This document shows, in pieces, positions 56,350 to 64,000 of a stretch of 64,000 nucleotides of DNA (positions are counted from its first letter, which is position 1; the number at the start of each line of letters is the position of its first letter). Made by a program: the position numbers and the translations under genes. This DNA is from Flammulina velutipes (taxonomy: Eukaryota; Basidiomycota; Agaricomycetes; Agaricales; Physalacriaceae), in NCBI GenBank assembly GCA_011800155.1, contig CM022371.1, positions 3,634,939 through 3,698,938 on the forward strand, given 5' to 3'. The notes beneath the pieces were generated by a model that was given only the letters and a program-made list of their open reading frames with translations, was not told the origin of the DNA and searched no databases.

Positions 56350-56953
56350 ATGGCCTTTTACACAGCCACCATGTCTGATCTTGCCTCCCTTCAACAGTTC
56401 TACTCTCAAACCAACATGTCTTTGCTTAGGGATATATTCAAGTCTTGCAAAGTCAAGCATGACTTGCAACCTGTGTCTTTGACCAAGTTCCATGGCATGC
56501 CCTTTCAAGATCTATTGACCTATGTCTCTGCCTTGTTGGCTCTGAATTACTATCATGCCAAGGGTGGTCAATTGGGAACAGGTCTTAGAACTCTGTTCAC
56601 CAATCTGATTATATCTAGGATGACAGAACTTGAACATCTCAAGCCCAAGTATGTGTTTTCTTTGATTTTCCTTGACTTTTTATTGATTCTTTGTTAGATC
56701 TTGTGATGATTATTGGGCAGTTATTGAACATGCACTCAAGATTGGAGTGTCTTGTGTCTTTTCAGAGTTGATTCAATACCCTATGCACTCTGATGCCTAT
56801 GGATTGGCAAGGAAATGGCTTGATGAAGAGGACTTTCAATTCTTTTTCCTTGAACATTACATGCAGATCTTGAAGGATGAGGCTATTGGGACTATGGGAG
56901 GAGAGTATCCCTATGAAGAGTTGGAGAGGGACTTTTGGATGGATGAGGATTGA
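56350..56953 (+). CDS. Repeated subtelomeric gene, 184 aa, copy 3
   Basis: Exons 56350-56648 and 56698-56953. No difference from copies 1 and 2 is visible in the coding sequence, although the subrepeats upstream have been rearranged. TATA box at 56309. Confidence 0.65.
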
Positions 56954-57465
56954 GTTTTAGCTAGCTAATTTTCGCATTTTTTGGTTTTTTTATGCTCAAG
57001 TTGTATGTTCTATTGAATTTCTATGCCCCTATACACTAACAATAGGACTCCCACTGAAACCATGGTTTACCCTAGTGGAAGCCTGACCAGCCATCCGCAG
57101 GATGGCTGTCACCCAAAGTTCAGGGCTTGCGCCGGGAGTGGGGATGTGTCGTACAGCTTAGATACTTGGGAATGTATATATAGTGATTAAAATGAAGGGT
57201 TCGACGGCTCAACATAGCCACTTCGAAGCAAGGGGCCTTATACGAGGCCCAGCGGGGCAAGGGGACGGGAGCGGGAATCCATTCACACGAAAGGCAGGGA
57301 ATGTCATCGGAGGTCATATATACGTTGTCTAACATGAATACAATGATATCTGTCGATTTAGAATTCTACGCCATGTCCTCTCGTCGTCGCGGTAGACGTT
57401 CCGGCCTGACGCCACATAAAGAGGGAGGCCGACGTCAAGTTATCCAAGAGGGTTAGGGTTAGGGT

Positions 57466-59892
57466 GATGAGTATCCAACGCACGAGAGGGTGGCGGAAAC
57501 TGTAGATGACTCTATTGAAGAGCGACGCAGCAGGATAAGGCGGTAGTGGGGGAACCACGTACCTGGGACCTTTCGCATTTAAGCTCTTCAGATCCTGCTT
57601 AGCGATCGACGATTTGTGAACGCTCAGTCATCGATGACTTGGCGATGACTGGCGCCGAGACGGTGATTTCTAATGGTTAGCGAGAGAAACTTACGCTATT
57701 GGACGGATACCGTGTGGCGCAAGGCCTTGTGATATCTGCTGAATCATGTTAGACTCGGCGCTGACTGAGACGCACCTGACACGATCACCTGACCTCACAT
57801 GACAGGACGAAGCGCCACAGCCACGGATCACGTGATGAGAACCCTAGAGAAAAGTGAGTGCCACACTTCGTACCTTCGGGGTTAGCCGGGAAAGGTTCTA
57901 GGGTTAGGTTAGCGGTTAGCTACCAGTATGTCGTCAGTCTATTAGAAATCGCTTGGACTAACAAGCGCACTTACGGTTAGGGGTTAGGAATGGGGGTTAG
58001 GAAAGTCCTCAAAAGCCACGATTAGTATGTCTAAGACGTACTAATAACCGAAGTACTTACCGTCTTGGCAAGGTTCAGGAATTGTTCTATATTAAAGAGA
58101 GATCCATCGCGAACGACAGAGTTTTAAATCACCGACAAGACTCGTAGCGCACAAGACGCCAGTGAGCCGCCTTAGATAAGTCCAGCTAGACCTCGCTGCC
58201 GAAACAGCAACGAGGCGTCATGACTGGTAAAGAACCTGTAACGAAACGTCAACAGGTCACCTTAAATAAGTTCGATTGTAAACTATCGCCGGTCATACGG
58301 CTTAACTCTCTTAGATCGGAAACACGTTACGGTAGTACACATACTCCAAATCCCCCGGCTCCAAACCGGCTTCATTTACGCCAACAAGATCTATCTCGTC
58401 GTCGTTGAGTTGTGAACTCTCGTTGACAATGTCGTGTTCGAGAGTGGTGACAACCGTCTTTTTCCAAAGACTAGTAAGATCGAATAGATTGCGAGTGCGT
58501 TTGCGACTCACAATCATTCGACGATTAAGGATATTTATTTTCCGGATGTCTGGCATCAGAGAAGGACCGTTAGACGTCTGCACAAGTGTCCGAAGATCAC
58601 CGTGAGTCGCCGATAGTCCCTCGTCGTCTGCAGGCAGGACCGGATGAGCTCGATCAAATTGACCGAGTTCGGCGCGCACGATATAGTCGCGCCAATATCC
58701 AAGGACGGTGTCACCCAATTCCTTAGCGGAGAAGTAATTCCAAGCGGTATTATACTCGGATTTAAGGACCAACACGTCGCTCGCGTCCGACTTAACTGTG
58801 TCGTCAAGTCGTCTCTGCCAGCGTGTGGCAAAATTTTCCTTAGTCCATTTCGATACCATTTCGTACGGATAGCCGCGCTTGACATACAAAGCTGCTAACG
58901 CTTTGATGGCATCGGAGTAGTGGTCGATTTTACTACTCAGCGTGGCTAAACGCGACATCTCACCAATATAGGTACCCCGTTTGACGTCAAGCGGGTGATG
59001 AGATATCCAAGGAATTCTCTCCTGGTGGTTACGTGCTTTGCGGTACGGCATGTGTTGTATACTATTATCGTTGTCGTGATAAATAGTCATGTCGAGAAAA
59101 GGTTGGAAATGATCCGACACGTTCCACTCAATCGTACAGTTATCGTATGCGAGTTGCGAGACAATGTTTAACGCTTCCTTGTCAGAAGAGGCGTAGACTA
59201 TGGCCAGGCAATCGTCGATATATCTTCCGTAAAAGGGGATTAACGGATGATTGAGGATGTTAAGTTCTCGCTCGAAATACCAACCATAAAGGTTGGCTAG
59301 ATCGGGCGAACAAGCAACGCCCATTGCTAAGCCTTGCTGTTGTTTGTAAAACTTATCCTCGTACTGTAAGACTAGATTATTGTTAGCTATTTTAATACAG
59401 CGAATGAATATTTCCTCTTCGGATAATTCTTCAATCGTATGTTCGCTTACTGGTCCCTTGTAGTAGAATTCTGCGTGAAGATCAGTGACGATATCGAGAC
59501 ATCGTTTGAGCGGAATATTAGGGTAGAAAGCGACAACATCACCGGTGACAATGAACCATCGGCGGTGTTTTAATAACTTAACTTTGCTCAATTTTTGCGC
59601 CAGGTCTTTAGATCCATGAATAATGGTTGGCGCCGATTCAACGATCGGTTTGAGTCTTTTCGAAACGTACTTAGCGGCAGGATTTTGGATGGCGCTGTGG
59701 CATGGCACGATTGGGCGCATCTTAACGGGTTCCTTGTGTATTTTAGGAATACCGTAGAAGCGCGGCACAGTATGTTGGCTTTTCGGTAAGGTAATCTTAC
59801 TCCGCAAAAAGGCAGCGATTTGTTTGCCGTTGGAGAGATGGGCTTCAGCAAGCCCCGCAAGTAACTCCATTTCAGTACATTGATAGTCGCAG
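57466..59892 (-). mobile_element. 5'-truncated Penelope-like retroelement, inner copy
   Basis: The element's sense strand is the minus strand. Its 3' end (GATGAGTATCC...) abuts GGGTTAGGGTTAGGG on the left; its interrupted 5' side abuts AGGGTTAGGGTTAGGGGG on the right. Up to 59892 it follows the outer copy (59918-62341) with only scattered differences. After GTCGCAGA the outer copy continues with TTTGATTAGC, whereas this copy changes to telomeric repeats. The 3' untranslated region has several TTAGG-like strings (57899-57920 and 57975-58005). This is the structure of a terminal addition capped by telomerase. Confidence 0.85.
58311..59892 (-). pseudogene. Penelope-like RT, 5'-truncated copy
   Basis: Open for more than 520 codons and retains the whole palm: FYGIPKIHK and MRPIVPCHS (fingers), GDVVAFYPNIP (motif A), QGLAMGVACSPDLANLY (motif B), YIDD (motif C), FLDMTIY, and the PLE-type thumb (GTYIGEMSR...KRGYPYEMVSK). 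It ends VYYRNVFPI with no GIY-YIG endonuclease domain. The N-terminal ~280 residues and ORF1 are missing. The frame happens to stay open through the telomeric seam to an ATG at 59930, giving a chimeric start in which telomere repeats read PNPLTLTL. It is probably non-functional as an element, although the polymerase core is intact. Confidence 0.85.
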
Positions 59893-59916
59893 AGGGTTAG
59901 GGTTAGGGGGTTAGGG
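59893..59916 (+). repeat. Interstitial telomeric seam between element copies
   Basis: AGGGTTAGGGTTAGGGGG followed by TTAGGG: about four TTAGGG repeats with one G-slippage variant, between the truncated 5' side of the inner element and the 3' end of the outer element. Confidence 0.95.
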
Positions 59917-60761
59917 AGATGAGTATCCAACGCACGAGAGGGTGGCGGAAACTGTAGATGACTCTATTGAAGAGCGACGCAGCAGGATAAGGCGGTAGTG
60001 GGGGAACCACGTACCTGGGACCTTTCGCATTTAAGCTCTTCAGATCCTGCTTAGCGATCGACGATTTGTGAACGCTCAGTCATCGATGACTTGGCGATGA
60101 CTGGCGCCGAGACGGTGATTTCTAATGGTTAGCGAGAGAAACTTACGCTATTGGACGGATACCGTGTGGCGCAAGGCCTTGTGATATCTGCTGAATCATG
60201 TTAGACTCGGCGCTGACTGAGACGCACCTGACACGATCACATGACCTCACATGACAGGACGAAGCGCCACAGCCACGGATCACGTGATGAGAACCCTAGA
60301 GAAAAGTGAGTGCCACACTTCGTACCTTCGGGTTAGCCGGGAAAGGTTCTAGGGTTAGGTTAGCGGTTAGCTACCAGTATGTCGTCAGTCTATTAGAAAT
60401 CGCTTGGACTAACAAGCGCACTTACGGTTAGGGGTTAGGAATGGGGGTTAGGAAAGTCCTCAAAAGCCACGATTAGTATGTCTGAGACGTACTAATAACC
60501 GAAGTACTTACCGTCTTGGCAAGGTTCAGGAATTGTTCTATTTTAAAGAGAGATCCATCGCGAACGACAGAGTTTTAAATCACCGACAAGACTCGTAGCG
60601 TACAAGACGCCAGTGAGCCGCCTTAGATAAGTCCAGCTAGACCTCGCTGCCGAAACAGCAACGAGGCGTCATGACTGGTAAAGAGCCTGTAACGAAACGC
60701 CAACAGGTCACCTTAAATAAGTTCGATTGTAAACTATCGCCGGTCATACGGCTTAACTCTC

Positions 60762-63194
60762 TTAGATCGGAAACACGTTACGGTAGTACACATACTCCAA
60801 ATCCCCCGGCTCCAAACCGGCTTCATTTACGCCAACAAGATCTATCTCGTCGTCGTTGAGTTGTGAACTCTCGTTGACAATGTCGTGTTCGAGAGTGGTG
60901 ACAACCGTCTTTTTCCAAAGACTAGTAAGATCGAATAAATTGCGAGTGCGTTTGCGACTCACAATCATTCGACGATTAAGGATATTTATTTTCCGGATGT
61001 CTGGCATCAGAGAAGGACCGTTAGACGTCTGCACAAGTGTCCGAAGATCACCGTGAGTCGCCGATAGTCCCTCGTCGTCTGCAGACAGGACCGGATGAGC
61101 TCGATCAAATTGACCGAGTTCGGCGCGCACGATATAGTCGCGCCAATATCCAAGGACGGTGTCACCCAATTCCTTAGCGGAGAAGTAATTCCAAGCGGTA
61201 TTATACTCGGATTTAAGGACCAACACGTCGCTCGCGTCCGACTTAACTGTGTCGTCAAGCCGTCTCTGCCAGCGTGTGGCGAAATTTTCCTTAGTCCATT
61301 TCGATACCATTTCGTACGGGTAACCGCGCTTGACATACAAAGCTGCTAACGCTTTGATGGCATCGGAGTAGTGGTCGATTTTACTACTCAGCGTGGCTAA
61401 ACGCGACATCTCACCAATATAGGTACCCCGTTTGACGTCAAGCGGGTGATGAGATATCCAAGGAATTCTCTCCTGGTGGTTACGTGCTTTGCGGTACGGC
61501 ATGTGTTGTATACTATTATCGTTGTCGTGATAAATAGTCATGTCGAGAAAAGGTTGGAAATGATTCGACACGTTCCACTCAATCGTACAGTTATCGTATG
61601 CGAGTTGCGAGACAATGTTTAACGCTTCCTTGTCAGAAGAGGCGTAGACTATGGCCAGGCAATCGTCGATATATCTTCCGTAAAAGGGGATTAACGGATG
61701 ATTGAGGATGTTAAGTTCTCGCTCGAAATACCAACCATAAAGGTTGGCTAGATCGGGCGAACAAGCAACGCCCATTGCTAGGCCTTGCTGTTGTTTGTAA
61801 AACTTATCCTCATACTGTAAGACTAGATTATTGTTAGCTATTTTAATACAGCGAATGAATATTTCCTCTTCGGATAATTCTTCAATCGTATGTTCGCTTA
61901 CTGGTCCCTTGTAGTAGAATTCCGCGTGAAGATCAGTGACGATATCGAGACATCGTTTGAGCGGAATATTAGGGTAGAAAGCGACAACATCACCGGTGAC
62001 GATGAACCATCGGCGGTTTTTTAATAGCTTAACTTTGCTCAATTTTTGCGCCAGGTCTTTAGATCCATGAATAATGGTTGGCGCCGATTCAACGATCGGT
62101 TTGAGTCTTTTCGAAACGTACTTAGCGGCAGGATTTTGGATGGCGCTGTGGCATGGCACGATTGGGCGCATCTTAACGGGTTCCTTGTGTATTTTAGGAA
62201 TACCGTAGAAGCGCGGCACAGTATGTTGGCTTTTCGGTAAGGTAATCTTACTCCGCAAAAAGGCAGCGATTTGTTTGCCGTTGGAGAGACGGGCTTCAGC
62301 AAGCCCCGCAAGTAACTCCATTTCAGTACATTGATAGTCGCAGATTTGATTAGCTTGAATTAGCATAATTTCCTTGTAGTTTAATTGATCTGCAAGTATA
62401 TCGCGACTTTTCTCTATTATCCAGGTTCGCTTAGACACCGCGATGCCCAAGTTCTTGTCGGTATTGGTAACGACCAGATCGTTCTCAAATAAGAACTCTT
62501 GAATGAGGCGAGGACTAGGGGCAAGCGATTTATGAATGTCCTTGTCCGTCTCGGGCGGTATATTGGCGATCGTTTTATTAACGAAGCGCCGCCCAGCCAC
62601 GAGGCCTAGTTCAAGATATGTCGGTAGACGAGGTGGTTCAATTTGGGACTGTCGTCCCGCCACCTCGTACTCTGGATCATAGAGATCGTCTTCTTCTTTA
62701 GTGAATGCGAATAATAATCTCCAACGAAGACGACGTTGGAAATCGCGCCACGCTTGACTTATTAAGGCCGTGCGGCGTGGTGAATGAAACATATATCTCA
62801 TTCCTACACTAAGCTGATATTCTATATCTTCGGGCAAGGTCACGCCAGGCGAACGATGTACATGATTTTTAAATTGAGCGGCTTCTACAATTTCGAGAGG
62901 AGTATTTAAAATTACATATCGTACGGCCTGTGGGAGTGGGACATTAAGCAACCAGTCCGGGTAAGTAGTGGGTCTGTCATACCTAAACGCGATCACTTCT
63001 TGTGCGCGACACTCTTGCCCTTCGGCTTGCCCGAGTCCTTGCCGCCGCTCTTCTTGGGAACGATCCTGGGAGGTCTTCGTCCAGCTTTGGGAACGTAAGG
63101 AAGAGGAGGAGATGGGTACCTCTTGGCGGGGACTTGGCGGTAGATGGGCCCGACGATTTCTTCTTGCCATCCTTCGAAGTTTTGTTCTAAACAT
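60762..63194 (-). CDS. Penelope-like reverse transcriptase (EN-minus), up to 810 aa
   Basis: Copies element RNA into DNA, presumably primed by the chromosome-end 3' overhang. Motifs by residue: FYGIPKIHK (about 329), RPIVPCHS (about 343), GDVVAFYPNIP with catalytic Asp (402), QGLAMGVACSPD (about 470), YIDD with the two catalytic Asp (508-511), FLDMTIY (about 550) and the PLE thumb GTYIGEMSR (about 590). The N-terminal region (~70-290) is the extension typical of PLE RTs. The C-terminus has no GIY-YIG. The first ~66 codons overlap the end of ORF1 in the -1 frame and look like out-of-frame sequence; the likely authentic beginning is near EVIAFRYDRPTTYPDW, just where ORF1 stops. Whether it is made by -1 frameshifting, re-initiation or splicing is unclear. 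All catalytic residues are present. Confidence 0.9.
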   Translation of the reverse strand: MFRTKLRRMARRNRRAHLPPSPRQEVPISSSSLRSQSWTKTSQDRSQEERRQGLGQAEGQECRAQEVIAFRYDRPTTYPDWLLNVPLPQAVRYVILNTPLEIVEAAQFKNHVHRSPGVTLPEDIEYQLSVGMRYMFHSPRRTALISQAWRDFQRRLRWRLLFAFTKEEDDLYDPEYEVAGRQSQIEPPRLPTYLELGLVAGRRFVNKTIANIPPETDKDIHKSLAPSPRLIQEFLFENDLVVTNTDKNLGIAVSKRTWIIEKSRDILADQLNYKEIMLIQANQICDYQCTEMELLAGLAEARLSNGKQIAAFLRSKITLPKSQHTVPRFYGIPKIHKEPVKMRPIVPCHSAIQNPAAKYVSKRLKPIVESAPTIIHGSKDLAQKLSKVKLLKNRRWFIVTGDVVAFYPNIPLKRCLDIVTDLHAEFYYKGPVSEHTIEELSEEEIFIRCIKIANNNLVLQYEDKFYKQQQGLAMGVACSPDLANLYGWYFERELNILNHPLIPFYGRYIDDCLAIVYASSDKEALNIVSQLAYDNCTIEWNVSNHFQPFLDMTIYHDNDNSIQHMPYRKARNHQERIPWISHHPLDVKRGTYIGEMSRLATLSSKIDHYSDAIKALAALYVKRGYPYEMVSKWTKENFATRWQRRLDDTVKSDASDVLVLKSEYNTAWNYFSAKELGDTVLGYWRDYIVRAELGQFDRAHPVLSADDEGLSATHGDLRTLVQTSNGPSLMPDIRKINILNRRMIVSRKRTRNLFDLTSLWKKTVVTTLEHDIVNESSQLNDDEIDLVGVNEAGLEPGDLEYVYYRNVFPI

Positions 63195-63907
63195 GAAGAA
63201 GAATCGTTATCGGTGGAATGAGAGTACGGATGAAACCGACTCACGTTCTTGACCGGGGCGCGCACCTTCTTGAGGCTGGCGGAGACTGCTTTGTCGATCA
63301 AAGATTGAATCGACGGGCCAGGCTTGGTGCCATCGGCCATCTCAACGTCAGCCGCTTTGGCGACAGCTTTCTTTTTATCGAGCTTGGCCTCGGCGGCCTG
63401 CTCGCGCGACTCGACGATGGATCGAACGCGGAAAGCGTAGTAGAGGGCGTCGTTGAGCATGTCAGTGCCAACTTGGATCGCCGTCGTGTTCTCTTCCCAA
63501 CCCAGTAAACCGATAGAGCCCTGGGGGTCGGGGCCGAAGCGGGGGACTTTGGATCCCTTCAAGATCGAGTCCGTGTGGGACATGATCTCCTGTTGGAGTG
63601 GAACCAACAGCGCTTCAGGCGTGAGAGCCTTCTCCAAGAAGAGGACGTCATCCTGCTTGGCCGCAATGGCGTTCGCGAGGAGCTGCACCAGGTAAGCCTG
63701 GTGTCCTTCTTCCAAGGCCTTCTTACGAGCCGCAGCCTCCGGAGTCTCGGAAAACTCCTTCGTCAGCTGGACCGTAGGCGCTTTCGCGCTAAGGCTTGGA
63801 GGGAAAGTGCCAGCAGCTTTATGCTGCTCGTATCTCAACAAGACACGGCGGGCCGAACAGAGCTTGTCCGTATAGGACGCCACCTTGAGAAGGGGCTCCC
63901 GCAACAC
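62993..63907 (-). CDS. Penelope-like element ORF1 protein, 304 aa
   Basis: Starts at the ATG at 63907, almost at the element's 5' end (seven bases from the telomere). The protein is helical and charged in its first 210 residues (VLLRYEQHKAAGTF, RSIVESREQAAEAKLDKKK). It then becomes Pro/Lys/Gly-rich and very basic (PKAGRRPPRIVPKKSGGKD...KSVAHKK), suggesting RNA binding as in ORF1/Gag-like proteins of other retroelements. No zinc knuckle. A GTGAGT...TTTAG string of 58 nt (63183-63240) looks like an intron, but removal would lead into a third frame, so I keep the unspliced model. It overlaps the RT frame by ~200 nt. Confidence 0.65.
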   Translation of the reverse strand: MLREPLLKVASYTDKLCSARRVLLRYEQHKAAGTFPPSLSAKAPTVQLTKEFSETPEAAARKKALEEGHQAYLVQLLANAIAAKQDDVLFLEKALTPEALLVPLQQEIMSHTDSILKGSKVPRFGPDPQGSIGLLGWEENTTAIQVGTDMLNDALYYAFRVRSIVESREQAAEAKLDKKKAVAKAADVEMADGTKPGPSIQSLIDKAVSASLKKVRAPVKNVSRFHPYSHSTDNDSSSCLEQNFEGWQEEIVGPIYRQVPAKRYPSPPLPYVPKAGRRPPRIVPKKSGGKDSGKPKGKSVAHKK

Positions 63908-63914
63908 TTGGAAA

Positions 63915-64000
63915 AGGGTTAGGGTTAGGGTTAGGGGGGGTTAGGGTTAGGGTTAGGGGTTAGGGTTAGGGGGTTAGGGTTAGGGTTAGGGGGGGTTAGG
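63915..64000 (+). repeat. Terminal telomeric repeat array
   Basis: TTAGGG repeats with variants of extra G (TTAGGGG, TTAGGGGG, TTAGGGGGGG) running to the window edge with the G-rich strand pointing right. This marks the right end as a chromosome end. Confidence 0.95.

Larger units (their letters stand above)
48507..57845. repeat. Three tandem copies of a ~3.1-kb subtelomeric unit
   Basis: Units: 48507-51626, 51627-54744 and 54745-57845, almost identical. Order within a unit: TAACTAGCTCAGCC start; 26-bp palindrome plus T7; A/T-rich spacer; inverted-repeat-rich subrepeats; an intact two-exon gene; a hairpin AGCCATCC-GCA-GGATGGCT; a seed of about two and a half TTAGGG repeats; and ~380 bp of the Penelope-like element 3' end. 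Units differ by a few substitutions, single-base indels (for example CTGGGCCATA versus CTGGCCATA) and a rearranged subrepeat set in unit 3. In units 1 and 2 the element fragment is cut after GAGAACCCT and joined to the next unit; in unit 3 it continues into a longer element copy. Confidence 0.95.
59918..63914 (-). mobile_element. Near-full-length endonuclease-deficient Penelope-like element, outer copy
   Basis: About 4.0 kb on the minus strand. The 3' end adjoins the TTAGGG seam on the left; the 5' end (GCAACACTTGGAAA) adjoins the terminal telomere. It carries ORF1 (62993-63907) and the RT ORF (60762-63194). It lacks GIY-YIG, which with the telomeric location fits the telomere-associated EN-minus PLE group (Athena in rotifers; Coprina in Coprinopsis and Phanerochaete, Gladyshev and Arkhipova). 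No long terminal direct repeats were seen and no hammerhead-ribozyme core (CTGANGA...GAAA) was found by eye. The 3' untranslated part has a hairpin (CCTCGTTGCTG...CAGCGAGG on the minus strand, near 60650-60670). Confidence 0.88.

Noticed and set aside
48507..57845. CRISPR-like array
   Set aside because: Repeats are too long (177 bp and 3.1 kb), lack unique spacers, and the organism is eukaryotic.
57846..58310. Hammerhead ribozyme in the Penelope-like element 3' region
   Set aside because: Hammerheads are known in some Penelope-like elements, and a stem of GACGCC with GGCGTC and a GAAAC string are present, but I found no CTGANGA core in the right order on either strand.
58311..63194. Classification of the RT as a LINE, LTR element or telomerase
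   Set aside because: Motif A AFYPNIP, motif B QGLAMGVACSPDLANLY and YIDD with the following FLDMTI are of the Penelope-like type. There is no endonuclease, integrase, protease or telomerase T-motif.

Overview
This window looks like the right-hand end of a chromosome of a filamentous basidiomycete, most likely an Agaricomycete. The last ~85 bases are TTAGGG repeats with the G-rich strand running off the right edge. Most genes are split by many 45-65 nt GT-AG (sometimes GC-AG) introns with CTAAC/CTGAC-like branch sites. Several genes have TATAAA boxes 40-65 nt upstream of the ATG. The reverse transcriptase copies at the end are Penelope-like retroelements without an endonuclease, a type known from basidiomycete and rotifer telomeres. 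All exon models below were assembled by eye from splice signals and reading-frame continuity.

Region 1 (1-22.2 kb) is a gene block of large proteins that are not ordinary metabolic genes. It holds a leftward protein with a possible 2-oxoglutarate/Fe(II) (TET/JBP-like) dioxygenase motif set, running off the left edge; a leftward 276-residue unknown; a rightward ~840-residue unknown; a 145-residue Cys-cluster protein; an ~1828-residue fusion of OrsD-like C2H2 fingers with a RecQ-type helicase; an ~1050-residue protein with a ParB/sulfiredoxin-like DGHHR motif; and a 538-residue Cys-rich protein with an acidic then basic tail. Five of these run rightward with short spacers. The content (helicase, ParB-like, possible nucleic-acid dioxygenase, Zn-binding proteins) suggests DNA transactions, perhaps a mobile or telomere-linked island; this is inference.

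Region 2 (23.2-35 kb) holds smaller genes. There is a tandem paralogue pair (one intact, one with a one-base frameshift in a C-rich tract), an 80-residue gene with a clear TATA box, and a cluster of four genes (28.2-33.3 kb, two leftward then two rightward) that carry RNase H1 N-terminal/viroplasmin-like domains without an RNase H catalytic domain. One of these ends in a single C-terminal membrane anchor. Two further small unknown genes follow.

Region 3 (35.3-57.8 kb) is satellite-like subtelomere: two 165-bp degenerate repeats, about 27.6 nearly identical 465-bp units each holding a TAGGGTTAGGG core, then three 3.1-kb units. Each 3.1-kb unit contains a near-perfect palindrome, 177-bp subrepeats rich in inverted repeats, one intact intron-containing gene (184 aa, AT-rich codons), an interstitial TTAGGG seed and a 380-bp 3' fragment of the Penelope-like element.

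Region 4 (57.5-64 kb) shows two nested, same-orientation copies of that element. Each has its 3' end against TTAGGG repeats on the centromere side and its 5' end facing the telomere. The inner copy is 5'-truncated and capped by TTAGGG, and the outer copy is nearly full length (ORF1 plus RT) and capped by the terminal telomere. This is the arrangement expected if the RT is primed by the chromosome's 3' G-overhang.
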